Source: Sedimentisphaera salicampi
Lineage (GTDB): Bacteria > Planctomycetota > Phycisphaerae > Sedimentisphaerales > Sedimentisphaeraceae
DNA: 64,000 bases
NCBI RefSeq assembly: GCF_002117005.1
Contig: NZ_CP021023.1
Coordinates: forward strand, 2,714,995-2,778,994
Direction of reading: 5' to 3'
The position numbers and the translations under genes are program-made. The notes under the pieces were generated by a model. That model was not told the origin of the DNA. It did not search any database and saw only the letters and a list, made by a program, of their open reading frames with translations. This document shows positions 42,845 through 51,051 of this stretch, in pieces. Numbering within the stretch: the first letter of the stretch is position 1; each line of letters begins with the position of its first letter.

Positions 42845-43759
42845 ATGAGATTTTCAAAGGTGTTATTGAGCGTTTTCCTGTGTATTTCAATAATGTGCAG
42901 TTCTTTTGCAGAGTGGGATCCTGCCTTCGATCACGATGGAAACGGGGTAATTGGTATTGGCGATTTTGCCATGCTTGCCGCACACTGGCTGGAGTCTGAG
43001 AACTCTAATCCCGCCGGGATGACCTGGGTTTATATTGATGATGACGGCTCTAATATGAAAGATTATGATGGCAATCCCATCGACGGCCACGGCGGCTTTA
43101 CCGGCTATATGAGCAAGTATGAGACGACCAACGCCCAGTACTGCCAGTACCTCAACGATGCCCTTGCCTCGGGCGGTGTTGACATAACCGGCGGCGATGT
43201 TTACGGCAGCAGCGGGAGTTATTCAGGCCAGATTTACTACGATATGGACTCTTCTTACGCCCAGATTTCATACTCAAACGGCTCTTTCTATGTTGAAACC
43301 CGAGAAGGGTATGACATGAGCGAGCATCCTGTAGTGGAGGTAAGCTGGTATGGAGCGATTGGCTTCTGCGAATACTACGGCTACAGGCTCCCCACAGAGT
43401 GGGAGTGGCAGGCTGCGGCAGACTACGACGGCTCATATACCTACGGCTGCGGAACAACGATTAATCAAAGCAAAGCTAATTATTACGATAGCGGCTGTGC
43501 AAATCCGCTCGGCCTATCGGGCTATCCATATACAACCCCGGTCGGCTATTACCCAGCCTTCGGCTACGGCCTGTGCGATATGGCGGGAAATGCTTGGGAG
43601 TGGACAAACTCTATCTACAGCGGAAGCTTTCGTGTTCTCCGCGGCGGCAGCTGGCGCTACTACGACTACTTCTGCACCGTCTCGTACCGTTACAACAGCA
43701 GCCCGCACTATCCCAGCAGCTTTCTCGGGTTTCGGGTAGTGCTTGATTTGCCCAATTGA
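42845..43759 (+). CDS. secreted dockerin-like / formylglycine-generating-enzyme (SUMF1) fold protein
   Basis: 304 residues. The signal peptide ends near MCSSFAEW. Next is a single dockerin-like EF-hand motif, DHDGNGVIGIGDFAMLAAHW (about 29-48), at the N terminus here rather than the C terminus. The rest is an FGE/SUMF1-type domain: MSKYETTNAQYCQYLND, RLPTEWEWQAAA, DMAGNAWEWTN and GFRVVLDL. In true formylglycine-generating enzymes GGSYMCHRSYC carries two active-site cysteines; here the same place reads GGSWRYYDYFC, so the first is replaced by Tyr and only the second remains. It is therefore probably not a sulfatase-activating enzyme but a carbohydrate- or surface-related member of the fold. 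It stands alone. Confidence 0.85.
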   Translation: MRFSKVLLSVFLCISIMCSSFAEWDPAFDHDGNGVIGIGDFAMLAAHWLESENSNPAGMTWVYIDDDGSNMKDYDGNPIDGHGGFTGYMSKYETTNAQYCQYLNDALASGGVDITGGDVYGSSGSYSGQIYYDMDSSYAQISYSNGSFYVETREGYDMSEHPVVEVSWYGAIGFCEYYGYRLPTEWEWQAAADYDGSYTYGCGTTINQSKANYYDSGCANPLGLSGYPYTTPVGYYPAFGYGLCDMAGNAWEWTNSIYSGSFRVLRGGSWRYYDYFCTVSYRYNSSPHYPSSFLGFRVVLDLPN

Positions 43760-43917
43760 AAAGTGGTTTTTCAACGGGATAAATAGGCTTTGCCACGCCC
43801 CGAATAAAACGGAGTTTTCGACGGGATATATAGGAGCAATACTCCTGCGGGGTAAAGATTTTCTTTTGCTGTTTTAGAGTTTAGAGAAAACTGGGATTTG
43901 CCAGATACAAGCTGCCG
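43760..43917. other. intergenic stretch with a short imperfect tandem repeat
   Basis: TTTTCAACGGGATAAATAGG (about 43768) and TTTTCGACGGGATATATAGG (about 43813) are near-identical units 45 bases apart. No gene is seen. Confidence 0.5.
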
Positions 43918-44049
43918 TTATTTGTACTGCTTTCTCATCTTAGCGGACGGGATGGCGAGCTGATCACGGTATTTGGCAACGGTTCTTCTTGCGATTTTGA
44001 TGCCCTTTTTCTCCATCTCCTCGCATAGCTTCTTATCGCTGAACGGCTT
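43918..44049 (-). pseudogene. duplicated 3' end of rpoN (132 bp)
   Basis: Identical base for base to 50920-51051, the last 132 bases of the intact rpoN gene, including the stop codon. It encodes the final 43 residues with the RpoN box ARRTVAKYRD. Identity stops exactly at the stop codon on one side (43917 differs from 50919) and after 44049 on the other. The fragment lacks a start and the rest of the gene. With the intact end it flanks the efflux operon as direct repeats. Confidence 0.93.
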
Positions 44050-44098
44050 GGGCTTATTGAAGATAATGGCACTCCCTTTCTATCCTTAAATTAACCAT

Positions 44099-44428
44099 TT
44101 ATACGGCATTCTCTCCGCGTTCATTGCTGCTGATTCGAACGGCATCATCCAGAGGCAATACATAAATTTTCCCATCGCCGCGAAGCCCTGTATGGGCAGC
44201 TTTGGCAATTGCCGAGAGCACTTTATCCACTAAATCATCATGGCAGGCTATTTCCAATTTGATATGCGTTTTTGTTTTGAGCGAAATTTCTCGGTCATTC
44301 ATGCTGCGGTCTCTTCCAAAGCCTTGTACTTCTGTGGAGCTGGCGCCCGTAAGACCTTCAATTTTATGTAATGCGAGAATTACTGCATCCAGCATATTAG
44401 GTTTGACAAAAGCGATTATCATTTTCAT
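44099..44428 (-). CDS. PII-like signalling protein linked to a heavy-metal pump
   Basis: 109 residues from the ATG at 44428, chosen because AAGGAGATTCGAA lies just before it. MKMIIAFVKPNMLDAVILAL begins a PII fold. In the T-loop, SSTEVQGFGRDRS takes the place of the usual region with the uridylylated Tyr, which is absent here. RGDGKIYVLPLDDAVRIS matches the PII C-loop region. A PII group found next to CusA/CzcA pumps (PII-NG) is known from the literature. It is the last gene of the efflux operon, 14 bases after cusA, so it may sense the metal or nucleotide state; this is inference. Confidence 0.88.
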   Translation of the reverse strand: MKMIIAFVKPNMLDAVILALHKIEGLTGASSTEVQGFGRDRSMNDREISLKTKTHIKLEIACHDDLVDKVLSAIAKAAHTGLRGDGKIYVLPLDDAVRISSNERGENAV

Positions 44429-44442
44429 TTCGAATCTCCTTT

Positions 44443-47400
44443 TTATTCCAATTCCATAATCTGTTTCGGAGTAAACCACTTATACAACGCCGGTATTACC
44501 AGCAGGGTGAGTATTGTAGAAGTTACCAGTCCGCCAATAACAACCATTGCCAGCGGCTTCTGCACTTCGCTTCCTGTCCCGGAAGAAAGAAGCAGCGGAA
44601 CAAGCCCCAGAGCAGTGGTTCCGGCAGTCATCAGTACCGGCCGCAAACGCATACATGCCCCTTGAACAGATGCCTCATCAATCGGCAAACCCTTTGACGT
44701 TAACTGATTAAGGTAAGTTACCAGAACCATCCCGTTTTCCAGTGCAATCCCGAACAATGCAATGAATCCGATTGAAGCAGGAACAGAAAAATTCTCGCCG
44801 AAAAGCCACAGGGCAGCAACCCCGCCAACCAGTGCCAAAGGTATATTAAGAAGAATAAGCAGTGTATTTGAAATCCTTTTAAAATTAATATAAAGCAGTA
44901 AAGCGATAATTGACAAGGTAACCGGAATTACAACCGCTAAACGTTTGTTTGCTTCCTGCTGCAATTCAAATTGGCCTCCCCATGAAATAAAGTAGCCTGG
45001 AGGCAAACTAATCTCAGAATTGATTTTCTTTTGCGCATCTTCAACGAAACTTCCTATATCGCGCCCGACTACATTACACTGTACCGAAAGATATCGCTGA
45101 TTGTTTTCACGCAATATCTGCCGGGGACCAATTACTTCTTTGACAGCCGCCAGTTCATCCAGCGGAACTCGTTTCCCATCGGGAGTTTCTGCAATTATAT
45201 TTCGAATAGCTTCAGGAGTGGCTCTGGCTGACTTTTTATATCTGACATAAATATCGAATCGCCGAATACCTTCAAATATCTGCCCGGCTTCAACCCCGCC
45301 AACTGCCGCTTCTATAACTTCCTGAATTTCGCTAATATTCATGCCATAACGAGCTGCTGCTCGACGGTCAGGACGAATAACAAGCTGCGGGGCACCTATC
45401 ATTTGCTGTACCTGCACATCAGCTGCCCCGTTTACATTTCTGATTACTGCTGCGATTTCGTCCCCTTTGGATTTCAAAGTATCCAGTTCGCCGCCAAATA
45501 ATTTCACTGCAAGTTCAGCCTTTACACCACCGATAAGCTCATCAACTGAAAGCTGTATGGGCTGGGTAATGTTGGTCTGAACGCCGGGAAAGCCTTTGAG
45601 CTTTTCTCGAATTTTCGCCTCAATATCAAGCTGGTTTCGGGCATCTGTCCATTCTGATTTGGGCTTGAGGATCACGTTCATATGACTTACATTTACCGGT
45701 GCTGAATGCGCTCCCACTTCACCTCGACCAATCCGGCTTACAACTTCCGTAACTTCGGGGATCTGAAGAAAGCGTTTTTCCAAAAGCATCACATTACGTT
45801 TCGATTCTTTTATGGAAGCCGAAGGTGCAAAAGTTAGATTGACCATAATATCACCTTCAAGCAGCCTCGGAGTAAATTCACTGCCGAGTTTCGGATAAAT
45901 TGTTGCGCCCAAAATCAGCAATGCGGCGGCTATAATTACAGTAATATAACGGAATTTAACGAAGAACTTGACCAAAGGCCGATAAGGTTTGAGCAGAATT
46001 CGGACAATAAGAGGCTCGCCTTTCTTTTCAGCTGATTTTTCTCCCTTCTTCTTTACGGGGCGTTTCATAAGGATACTGCACAAAGCCGGAGCTTGCAAAA
46101 CGGCATATATCAAAGAACCCAAAAGCGCCAAAGCGACTGTGGCTGCAAGAGGACGGAATGTTTTGCCTTCCACGCCTTGCAGAGTGAACAGGGGGATAAA
46201 AACAAGAATTATAATCGAAATAGCAAACACGATAGGCCGGGCAACCTCAAAGCAGGCTCTTGAAACAACGTGCCTTCGCGGCTCATCCGGTTCGGCCTCG
46301 CTTAACATTCTGTCAACATTTTCCACTACTACAATTGTCCCGTCAACAAGCATCCCAATCGCAATTGCAATTCCGCCAAAAGTCATCAGATTGGCCGAAA
46401 GCTCCAGATATTTCATAGCAATAAAAGTAAACAGTACAGAAAAGGCCAGTGCAACCGAAACAATGACACTCGGCCTGAAGCCTCCCATAAACACAAAAAC
46501 AACAATAACAACAAGAATTACGCCCTGCAATAAAGCATTCCTGACTGTATCCAGAGAAGCATCAACGATTGTTTTCTGTTCATAAAAAGGAACAATTTTC
46601 ACTCCATCGGGCAGGCTCTTTTGGATTTCCCTTATTTTTTCCTGCACGCGTTCTATCACAGTGGATGAATTTGTACCGATCAGTTTAACCACCATGCCGG
46701 CAACGACTTCTTCTGTTCCATTCCGGGTCTGCAGGCCGCGGCGGATAGCCCCGCCGACCTTAACTTCTGCGACATCGCTAATGTGTACCGGTCTGCCGTC
46801 GACAGTTTTGACAACGATGCTTTTTAAATCTGGAATACCTTCGGCAAGCCCTTCAGAACGCACGATAAGCTGTTCACCGTTCTGTTCAAGAAACTGCGCT
46901 CCGACATTAAGATTATTCTCATTTACGCGTTTGATTACTTCATTGAGAGTCAAGTCATAGCGAATCAGCGCATCCGGATCTACGACTATCTGGAACTGCT
47001 TTTCATGTCCTCCTATGCCTAAGACCTCTGTAACCCCAGAGACAGTTTGAAGATTGAATTTAACGATCCAGTCCTGAATTGTCCTCAGCTCAGTCAGGGA
47101 GTATTTGCCGGAGGTATCTTTTAAGTAATAGTAAAGAATCTGTCCCTGTCCTGTTGCTATCGGGCCCATCTGAGGATCTCCGAATCCTTCAGGAATTTCA
47201 TCGCGAGCTTCTTGCAGTTTTTCTCCGACTAACTGGCGGGCAAAATAAATATCTGTTCCATCCTCAAAATAAATGTTCACAACGGACAGTCCAAAATTTG
47301 ATACCGACCTGATTTCGGTAACTTTTGGCAGCCCAGTCATCTTTGCTTCCACGGGATATGTAACGTATTTTTCTACTTCTTCAGGTGCCAGCCCATCAGT

Positions 47401-47556
47401 TACTGTAAAAACCTGCACAAGAGATGGTGATACATCGGGAAAGGCATCGACAGGCAGTTCATTGAGACTTTTAATTCCAAAAGCTGCTGCCAGCAGAACC
47501 GACAATACTACCAGCAGCTTATTGCATAATGACATTTCGATTATTTTCTTCAGCAT
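44443..47556 (-). CDS. CusA/CzcA family heavy-metal RND efflux pump
   Basis: 1037 residues from the ATG at 47556, which has CAGGAGCAAGCA before it; an upstream in-frame start at 47592 would overlap cusB more and has no site. Twelve hydrophobic helices and two large periplasmic loops follow RND organisation. MLKKIIEMSLCNKLLVVLSV starts it, PVDAFPDVSPSLVQVFT follows, and AIGMLVDGTIVVVENVDR in helix 4 contains the proton-relay Asp typical of the heavy-metal group. It exports Cu/Ag or Zn/Co/Cd ions with the adaptor and outer membrane channel encoded just upstream. Which metal cannot be decided without the periplasmic Met residues being mapped. Confidence 0.93.
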   Translation of the reverse strand: MLKKIIEMSLCNKLLVVLSVLLAAAFGIKSLNELPVDAFPDVSPSLVQVFTVTDGLAPEEVEKYVTYPVEAKMTGLPKVTEIRSVSNFGLSVVNIYFEDGTDIYFARQLVGEKLQEARDEIPEGFGDPQMGPIATGQGQILYYYLKDTSGKYSLTELRTIQDWIVKFNLQTVSGVTEVLGIGGHEKQFQIVVDPDALIRYDLTLNEVIKRVNENNLNVGAQFLEQNGEQLIVRSEGLAEGIPDLKSIVVKTVDGRPVHISDVAEVKVGGAIRRGLQTRNGTEEVVAGMVVKLIGTNSSTVIERVQEKIREIQKSLPDGVKIVPFYEQKTIVDASLDTVRNALLQGVILVVIVVFVFMGGFRPSVIVSVALAFSVLFTFIAMKYLELSANLMTFGGIAIAIGMLVDGTIVVVENVDRMLSEAEPDEPRRHVVSRACFEVARPIVFAISIIILVFIPLFTLQGVEGKTFRPLAATVALALLGSLIYAVLQAPALCSILMKRPVKKKGEKSAEKKGEPLIVRILLKPYRPLVKFFVKFRYITVIIAAALLILGATIYPKLGSEFTPRLLEGDIMVNLTFAPSASIKESKRNVMLLEKRFLQIPEVTEVVSRIGRGEVGAHSAPVNVSHMNVILKPKSEWTDARNQLDIEAKIREKLKGFPGVQTNITQPIQLSVDELIGGVKAELAVKLFGGELDTLKSKGDEIAAVIRNVNGAADVQVQQMIGAPQLVIRPDRRAAARYGMNISEIQEVIEAAVGGVEAGQIFEGIRRFDIYVRYKKSARATPEAIRNIIAETPDGKRVPLDELAAVKEVIGPRQILRENNQRYLSVQCNVVGRDIGSFVEDAQKKINSEISLPPGYFISWGGQFELQQEANKRLAVVIPVTLSIIALLLYINFKRISNTLLILLNIPLALVGGVAALWLFGENFSVPASIGFIALFGIALENGMVLVTYLNQLTSKGLPIDEASVQGACMRLRPVLMTAGTTALGLVPLLLSSGTGSEVQKPLAMVVIGGLVTSTILTLLVIPALYKWFTPKQIMELE

Positions 47557-47572
47557 TGCTTGCTCCTGTTTA

Positions 47573-48838
47573 TCAATGATTATGACCGCCAAACGATCCT
47601 TTGTTCAATTCTGCCTTTAGAGTAAAGGTGTTTCTAACTGCGATAGTTTGCCCGAGATCTAAGCCTGAAACCACTTCGACATGCGTTTCGCTGCTTCTGC
47701 CGGTTTGAATATGGCTAGGCTTAAACCCATGCTCGGCTTTTATAAAAACAACTTTTTCCTCGCCGATGTTTTGTACGGCCGTTTTGGGGATCACAAGATC
47801 CAGCTCAGTATCTGCTGTTTTAATCTCTCCGACTACGAAAAGCCCAGGACGCCACTTGCCGCTTGAATTATCCAGCACAACACGGGCTGATGCAGTGCGC
47901 GTTGACTCTTCAACAATAGGGCTGAGATAATCCACAACACCTCGAAATTCTGCCGATATCTTATCAGCGTGGATAGTAACATTCTGGCCTTTCTGTACAT
48001 CTGCCAGATTTTTTTGGTAAACAGTAAGAATAGCCCAGACCGTATCGAGGTTGGCCACTTCAAATATATCCGAACTCGTATCCACAAGCTCCCCGCGAGT
48101 AATATGTTTATTAATTACAGTGCCGTCAAAAGGAGCTGTTATTTCATATTGGGTATAACTGGCATCAGGGAGAATTGGCAGTTTCTCCATATATTCCTCA
48201 TCAAATCCCAAAGCATAAAGCTGCTGCTCGGCGTTATTAAGATTTATCTTTGCCTCGGCATAGGCTTGTCTGGCATCAAGATAATCCTGTTCGGATGAGA
48301 CTTTCTTTTCCCATAGCTTCTTTTCACGGTCATAAGCAGCCTTTGTCAGTTCGAGCTGCTGCAGCCCTGATAAATATGCGCTTTTGGCATCTGCAAGCTC
48401 TCTGCTTTCAAGCACAGCCATAACCTCTCCCTCTTTGACATGATCACCGAGATTAGTATTCACTTTTTTAACAATACCGCCCACACGGGGAACAATATGC
48501 GCAAGCTTATCGGGATGGAGTCTGATTTCACCGGGCAATTTTACTTTTCTATGCAGTTTCCCTTGCCCTGCCTTTGCTGTTTTAATCGATAATTCGGAAA
48601 TCTCCGCATCGGTCAACTCGATATGTCCGCCTTCTTCTTCGCCGTGCTCGTCATGGTTTGCACTGCTTTCGGCATGGTCATTATGTTCTCTGTGCTCAAT
48701 ATCAGATTCGCCTGAATGAGTGCTCTCAACATTTTGGGAATGTCTCATAAGTTGAAAGGTAACTGCAATACCCAGCAGTAATCCCAAGAATAAAGCCAAG
48801 ACAGTTATAATTGTATTTTTAATCGAATGTTCTTTCAT
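47573..48838 (-). CDS. periplasmic adaptor (membrane fusion) subunit of the efflux pump
   Basis: 421 residues from the ATG at 48838 (CGGAGAAATAAT before it). One N-terminal hydrophobic helix (about 6-28) is followed by a His/Glu/Asp-rich stretch (HREHNDHAESSANHDEH) that may bind metal. The barrel-sandwich and alpha-hairpin regions follow: VGGIVKKVNTNLGDHVKEGE, a coiled coil (about 150-220) and FDGTVINKHITRGELVD. This is the CusB/CzcB family that links the inner membrane pump to the outer channel. It begins two bases after the cusC-like stop codon and ends 16 bases before the pump gene. Confidence 0.92.
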   Translation of the reverse strand: MKEHSIKNTIITVLALFLGLLLGIAVTFQLMRHSQNVESTHSGESDIEHREHNDHAESSANHDEHGEEEGGHIELTDAEISELSIKTAKAGQGKLHRKVKLPGEIRLHPDKLAHIVPRVGGIVKKVNTNLGDHVKEGEVMAVLESRELADAKSAYLSGLQQLELTKAAYDREKKLWEKKVSSEQDYLDARQAYAEAKINLNNAEQQLYALGFDEEYMEKLPILPDASYTQYEITAPFDGTVINKHITRGELVDTSSDIFEVANLDTVWAILTVYQKNLADVQKGQNVTIHADKISAEFRGVVDYLSPIVEESTRTASARVVLDNSSGKWRPGLFVVGEIKTADTELDLVIPKTAVQNIGEEKVVFIKAEHGFKPSHIQTGRSSETHVEVVSGLDLGQTIAVRNTFTLKAELNKGSFGGHNH

Positions 48839-48839
48839 A

Positions 48840-50195
48840 TTATTTCTCCGTATGAATTGTTTGCCCTGTAAGGCGTTCAATATTTACTTTTGCCTTGTGA
48901 TAAGAAACTAAAGAATCAATGTAAGATTCTTCAGCCTCGAATAAGGTTCTCTGGGTGTCCAGCACAACAAGGTATTCAGCCTTGCCTTGTTCATACGCTT
49001 CTCTTGCGGCTTGAAAGGCAGCTCGGGCTCCGGTAAGAACATCCTGTTTGGTTTTTACTGCCTGAGTATAAGAATTGCTCAACCAGCTGTACGTCTCAGA
49101 GAGCTGACTATAGATTTGGAGCTCGGCGTTTTTTTGTAATTGATGCGTCTTGAGCTTATCATTTATTGCAGCAAGTTTATTGCCCTGATTTCTGTCATTA
49201 AGTGGTAAGGGAACAGAAAACCCTACGAAAAAGGAATTATCGCCTGTTTCGTTGGAACGTTTCACTCCGGCGCTCAAAGTAATATCCCTCCTCTCGCGAG
49301 CATCCTCCAAATCTATCATGGCGTCTGCTCTGTCAAGTTTTGTCTTCCAGCGGGCGATATCAGGATTGTTTTCAATCTGTTCTTTAAGCTTGGAAAAGGC
49401 GGGAACTGGTTCAATACCCTCAAGCTGCCCCTGAGCTTTTGTGAAAATTGGAGCGTCTGCCGACCAGAACGAAACCAGCTTTTTCCGAGAGGATTGCAGG
49501 TTCTGTAAAGCCTGATTGTATTGAATTTCCAATTTTGCTTTCAACACCTTCGCCTTCTCCTGCTCAATCGGGGCATCTTTACCTGCCTCTACTCGTTGAG
49601 AAACTGTTTCAACAAGTTTCTCAGATAACGTTAATAATTCCTGATTTAGAGACAGAGTTCTCTGCGCCCCTAATACTTCCACAAAGGCATTGGCGGCACT
49701 GGTGAATACATCCAGCCGTATAGACTTATAATCCCATTCTGCCAACTCTCTTTGCAGAGAAGCGGCTTTCTTTCGCTTTTGCGCCTTATCAGCAAGCTCT
49801 ATTAACTGGCTGATCGAAATAACGGTTTCAGCAGCATCAAAGCCGCTTTTGCCTCCAGTGCCGCCGATTTCCTCTACCTCTACGCCTACTTCAGGGTTGG
49901 GCAAGAGGCCAGCCTGCAAAGCTCTCGCCTCATCTGCCCTTATCTGATATGAATAGGCCTTTAGTTTTGGATTTTTCATCAATGTTAAAGAAAGGGCATC
50001 TCTAAGAGTCAACACATCATTTGGCTCAGAAATCTTATACTCATCAGAATCATCCACTGAGCTCTCTGGCAGCACATTAGAAATATTTGTTTTCTGCTCT
50101 AAAGACTGGTTCCTCGAAAAAACGGCTTTACTGGCGGATTCACCGCAGCCGGCCAACAAAATTATTGATAGCAATGGAAATAATATCTTAACCAT
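48840..50195 (-). CDS. TolC-like outer membrane efflux lipoprotein (CusC/CzcC)
   Basis: 451 residues. LLAGC at about residue 14-18 is a lipobox, so the protein is lipid-anchored to the outer membrane. Two TolC-type repeats follow, each with long amphipathic helices (LRDALSLTLMKNPKLKAYSY starts the first). It forms the exit channel of the tripartite pump. The order cusC, cusB, cusA, PII-like reads with the minus strand, with minimal gaps. Confidence 0.9.
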   Translation of the reverse strand: MVKILFPLLSIILLAGCGESASKAVFSRNQSLEQKTNISNVLPESSVDDSDEYKISEPNDVLTLRDALSLTLMKNPKLKAYSYQIRADEARALQAGLLPNPEVGVEVEEIGGTGGKSGFDAAETVISISQLIELADKAQKRKKAASLQRELAEWDYKSIRLDVFTSAANAFVEVLGAQRTLSLNQELLTLSEKLVETVSQRVEAGKDAPIEQEKAKVLKAKLEIQYNQALQNLQSSRKKLVSFWSADAPIFTKAQGQLEGIEPVPAFSKLKEQIENNPDIARWKTKLDRADAMIDLEDARERRDITLSAGVKRSNETGDNSFFVGFSVPLPLNDRNQGNKLAAINDKLKTHQLQKNAELQIYSQLSETYSWLSNSYTQAVKTKQDVLTGARAAFQAAREAYEQGKAEYLVVLDTQRTLFEAEESYIDSLVSYHKAKVNIERLTGQTIHTEK

Positions 50196-50305
50196 AAAGG
50201 TCTCCCAAAATAGTAGTTCGAACTATACACGGCCGTTAAAAAGGCAGCGAAGGTAAAGTGTCTCCGCAGTTTTAAGGCTAATTAGATGTAATAACTATTT
50301 TGGGT

Positions 50306-50743
50306 TTATGCTAAAATGATGATTTTACGAAGGAAGGTAAGGGAGGGGTTAACCGAAGATGAAAACTCTGAAGTAAGCTGGAATTTAGAAAAGCTGAAAT
50401 TTCTGAGAGTCGGAGCTAAAGAGACAGGCAGCGCCGAGGTTATAGATTTGACTTGATTGTCTTTTTCAGATGTGTTTATATACTTTTTGAAAATTTGCGT
50501 GTCAACACAAGGACCGCAGCTGGAATTGCTGTATGAATATGGTTGTATGGAATATGAGTGAGGCTTCGTTATAGAAATGACCGTGTTAGAGATGCTGCAA
50601 GAGTTGTTGACAGTAAATTCTACCTTGCTGTGGCCATCATGCGATTTACAATGCACAAACCCCTGAGCATTGCTGAATATGAACATAATACCTACAAGAA
50701 GAAGCATTTGTATCTTGTAAGTTTTTATGCTTTTGGTTTTCAT
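50306..50743 (-). CDS. small secreted protein upstream of the efflux operon
   Basis: 145 residues, AT- and Ser-rich. The N terminus is hydrophobic and resembles a signal peptide (LLLVGIMFIFSNAQG). The mature part starts FVHCKSHDGHSKVEF and contains SSCGPCVDTQIF, a pattern (H-C...DGH...CGPC) that occurs in small proteins of heavy-metal efflux operons elsewhere; Cys and His suggest metal binding. It lies 110 bases before the channel gene on the same strand and probably shares its transcript. Function is not established. Confidence 0.7.
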   Translation of the reverse strand: MKTKSIKTYKIQMLLLVGIMFIFSNAQGFVHCKSHDGHSKVEFTVNNSCSISNTVISITKPHSYSIQPYSYSNSSCGPCVDTQIFKKYINTSEKDNQVKSITSALPVSLAPTLRNFSFSKFQLTSEFSSSVNPSLTFLRKIIILA

Positions 50744-50790
50744 AAATTATAAATCGCCGCTAATAATAATTTTGCAGAATATTTGCCTAA

Positions 50791-50820
50791 AGTTAAGCAG
50801 CTTGAACAAGCTGAACAACT
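50791..50820. promoter_or_regulatory. palindromic operator candidate upstream of the efflux operon
   Basis: AGTT-N3-CAGCTTG-AA-CAAGCTG-N3-AACT is a symmetric 30-bp site (every specified base mirrored), 48 bases before the ATG at 50743 on the minus strand. Its place fits a repressor or MerR-type activator of the efflux genes. No regulator gene is nearby. Confidence 0.5.
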
Positions 50821-50919
50821 CTATTTTGCTTGAGAAACGGCTTAAGTCAAGAAAAGTTCAGAAAAGAGAGGGCTACGAATTGGCAGCAATGCGCATTGTC
50901 TGCACACTTTTAGACCGTC

Positions 50920-51051
50920 TTATTTGTACTGCTTTCTCATCTTAGCGGACGGGATGGCGAGCTGATCACGGTATTTGGCAACGGTTCTTCTTGCGATTTT
51001 GATGCCCTTTTTCTCCATCTCCTCGCATAGCTTCTTATCGCTGAACGGCTT
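50920..51051 (-). repeat. 132-bp direct repeat, rpoN 3'-end copy (partner at 43918-44049)
   Basis: This is the functional copy. Identity to the remnant is complete over 132 bases, offset 7002, with the boundary on the downstream side exactly at the stop codon. Confidence 0.93.
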
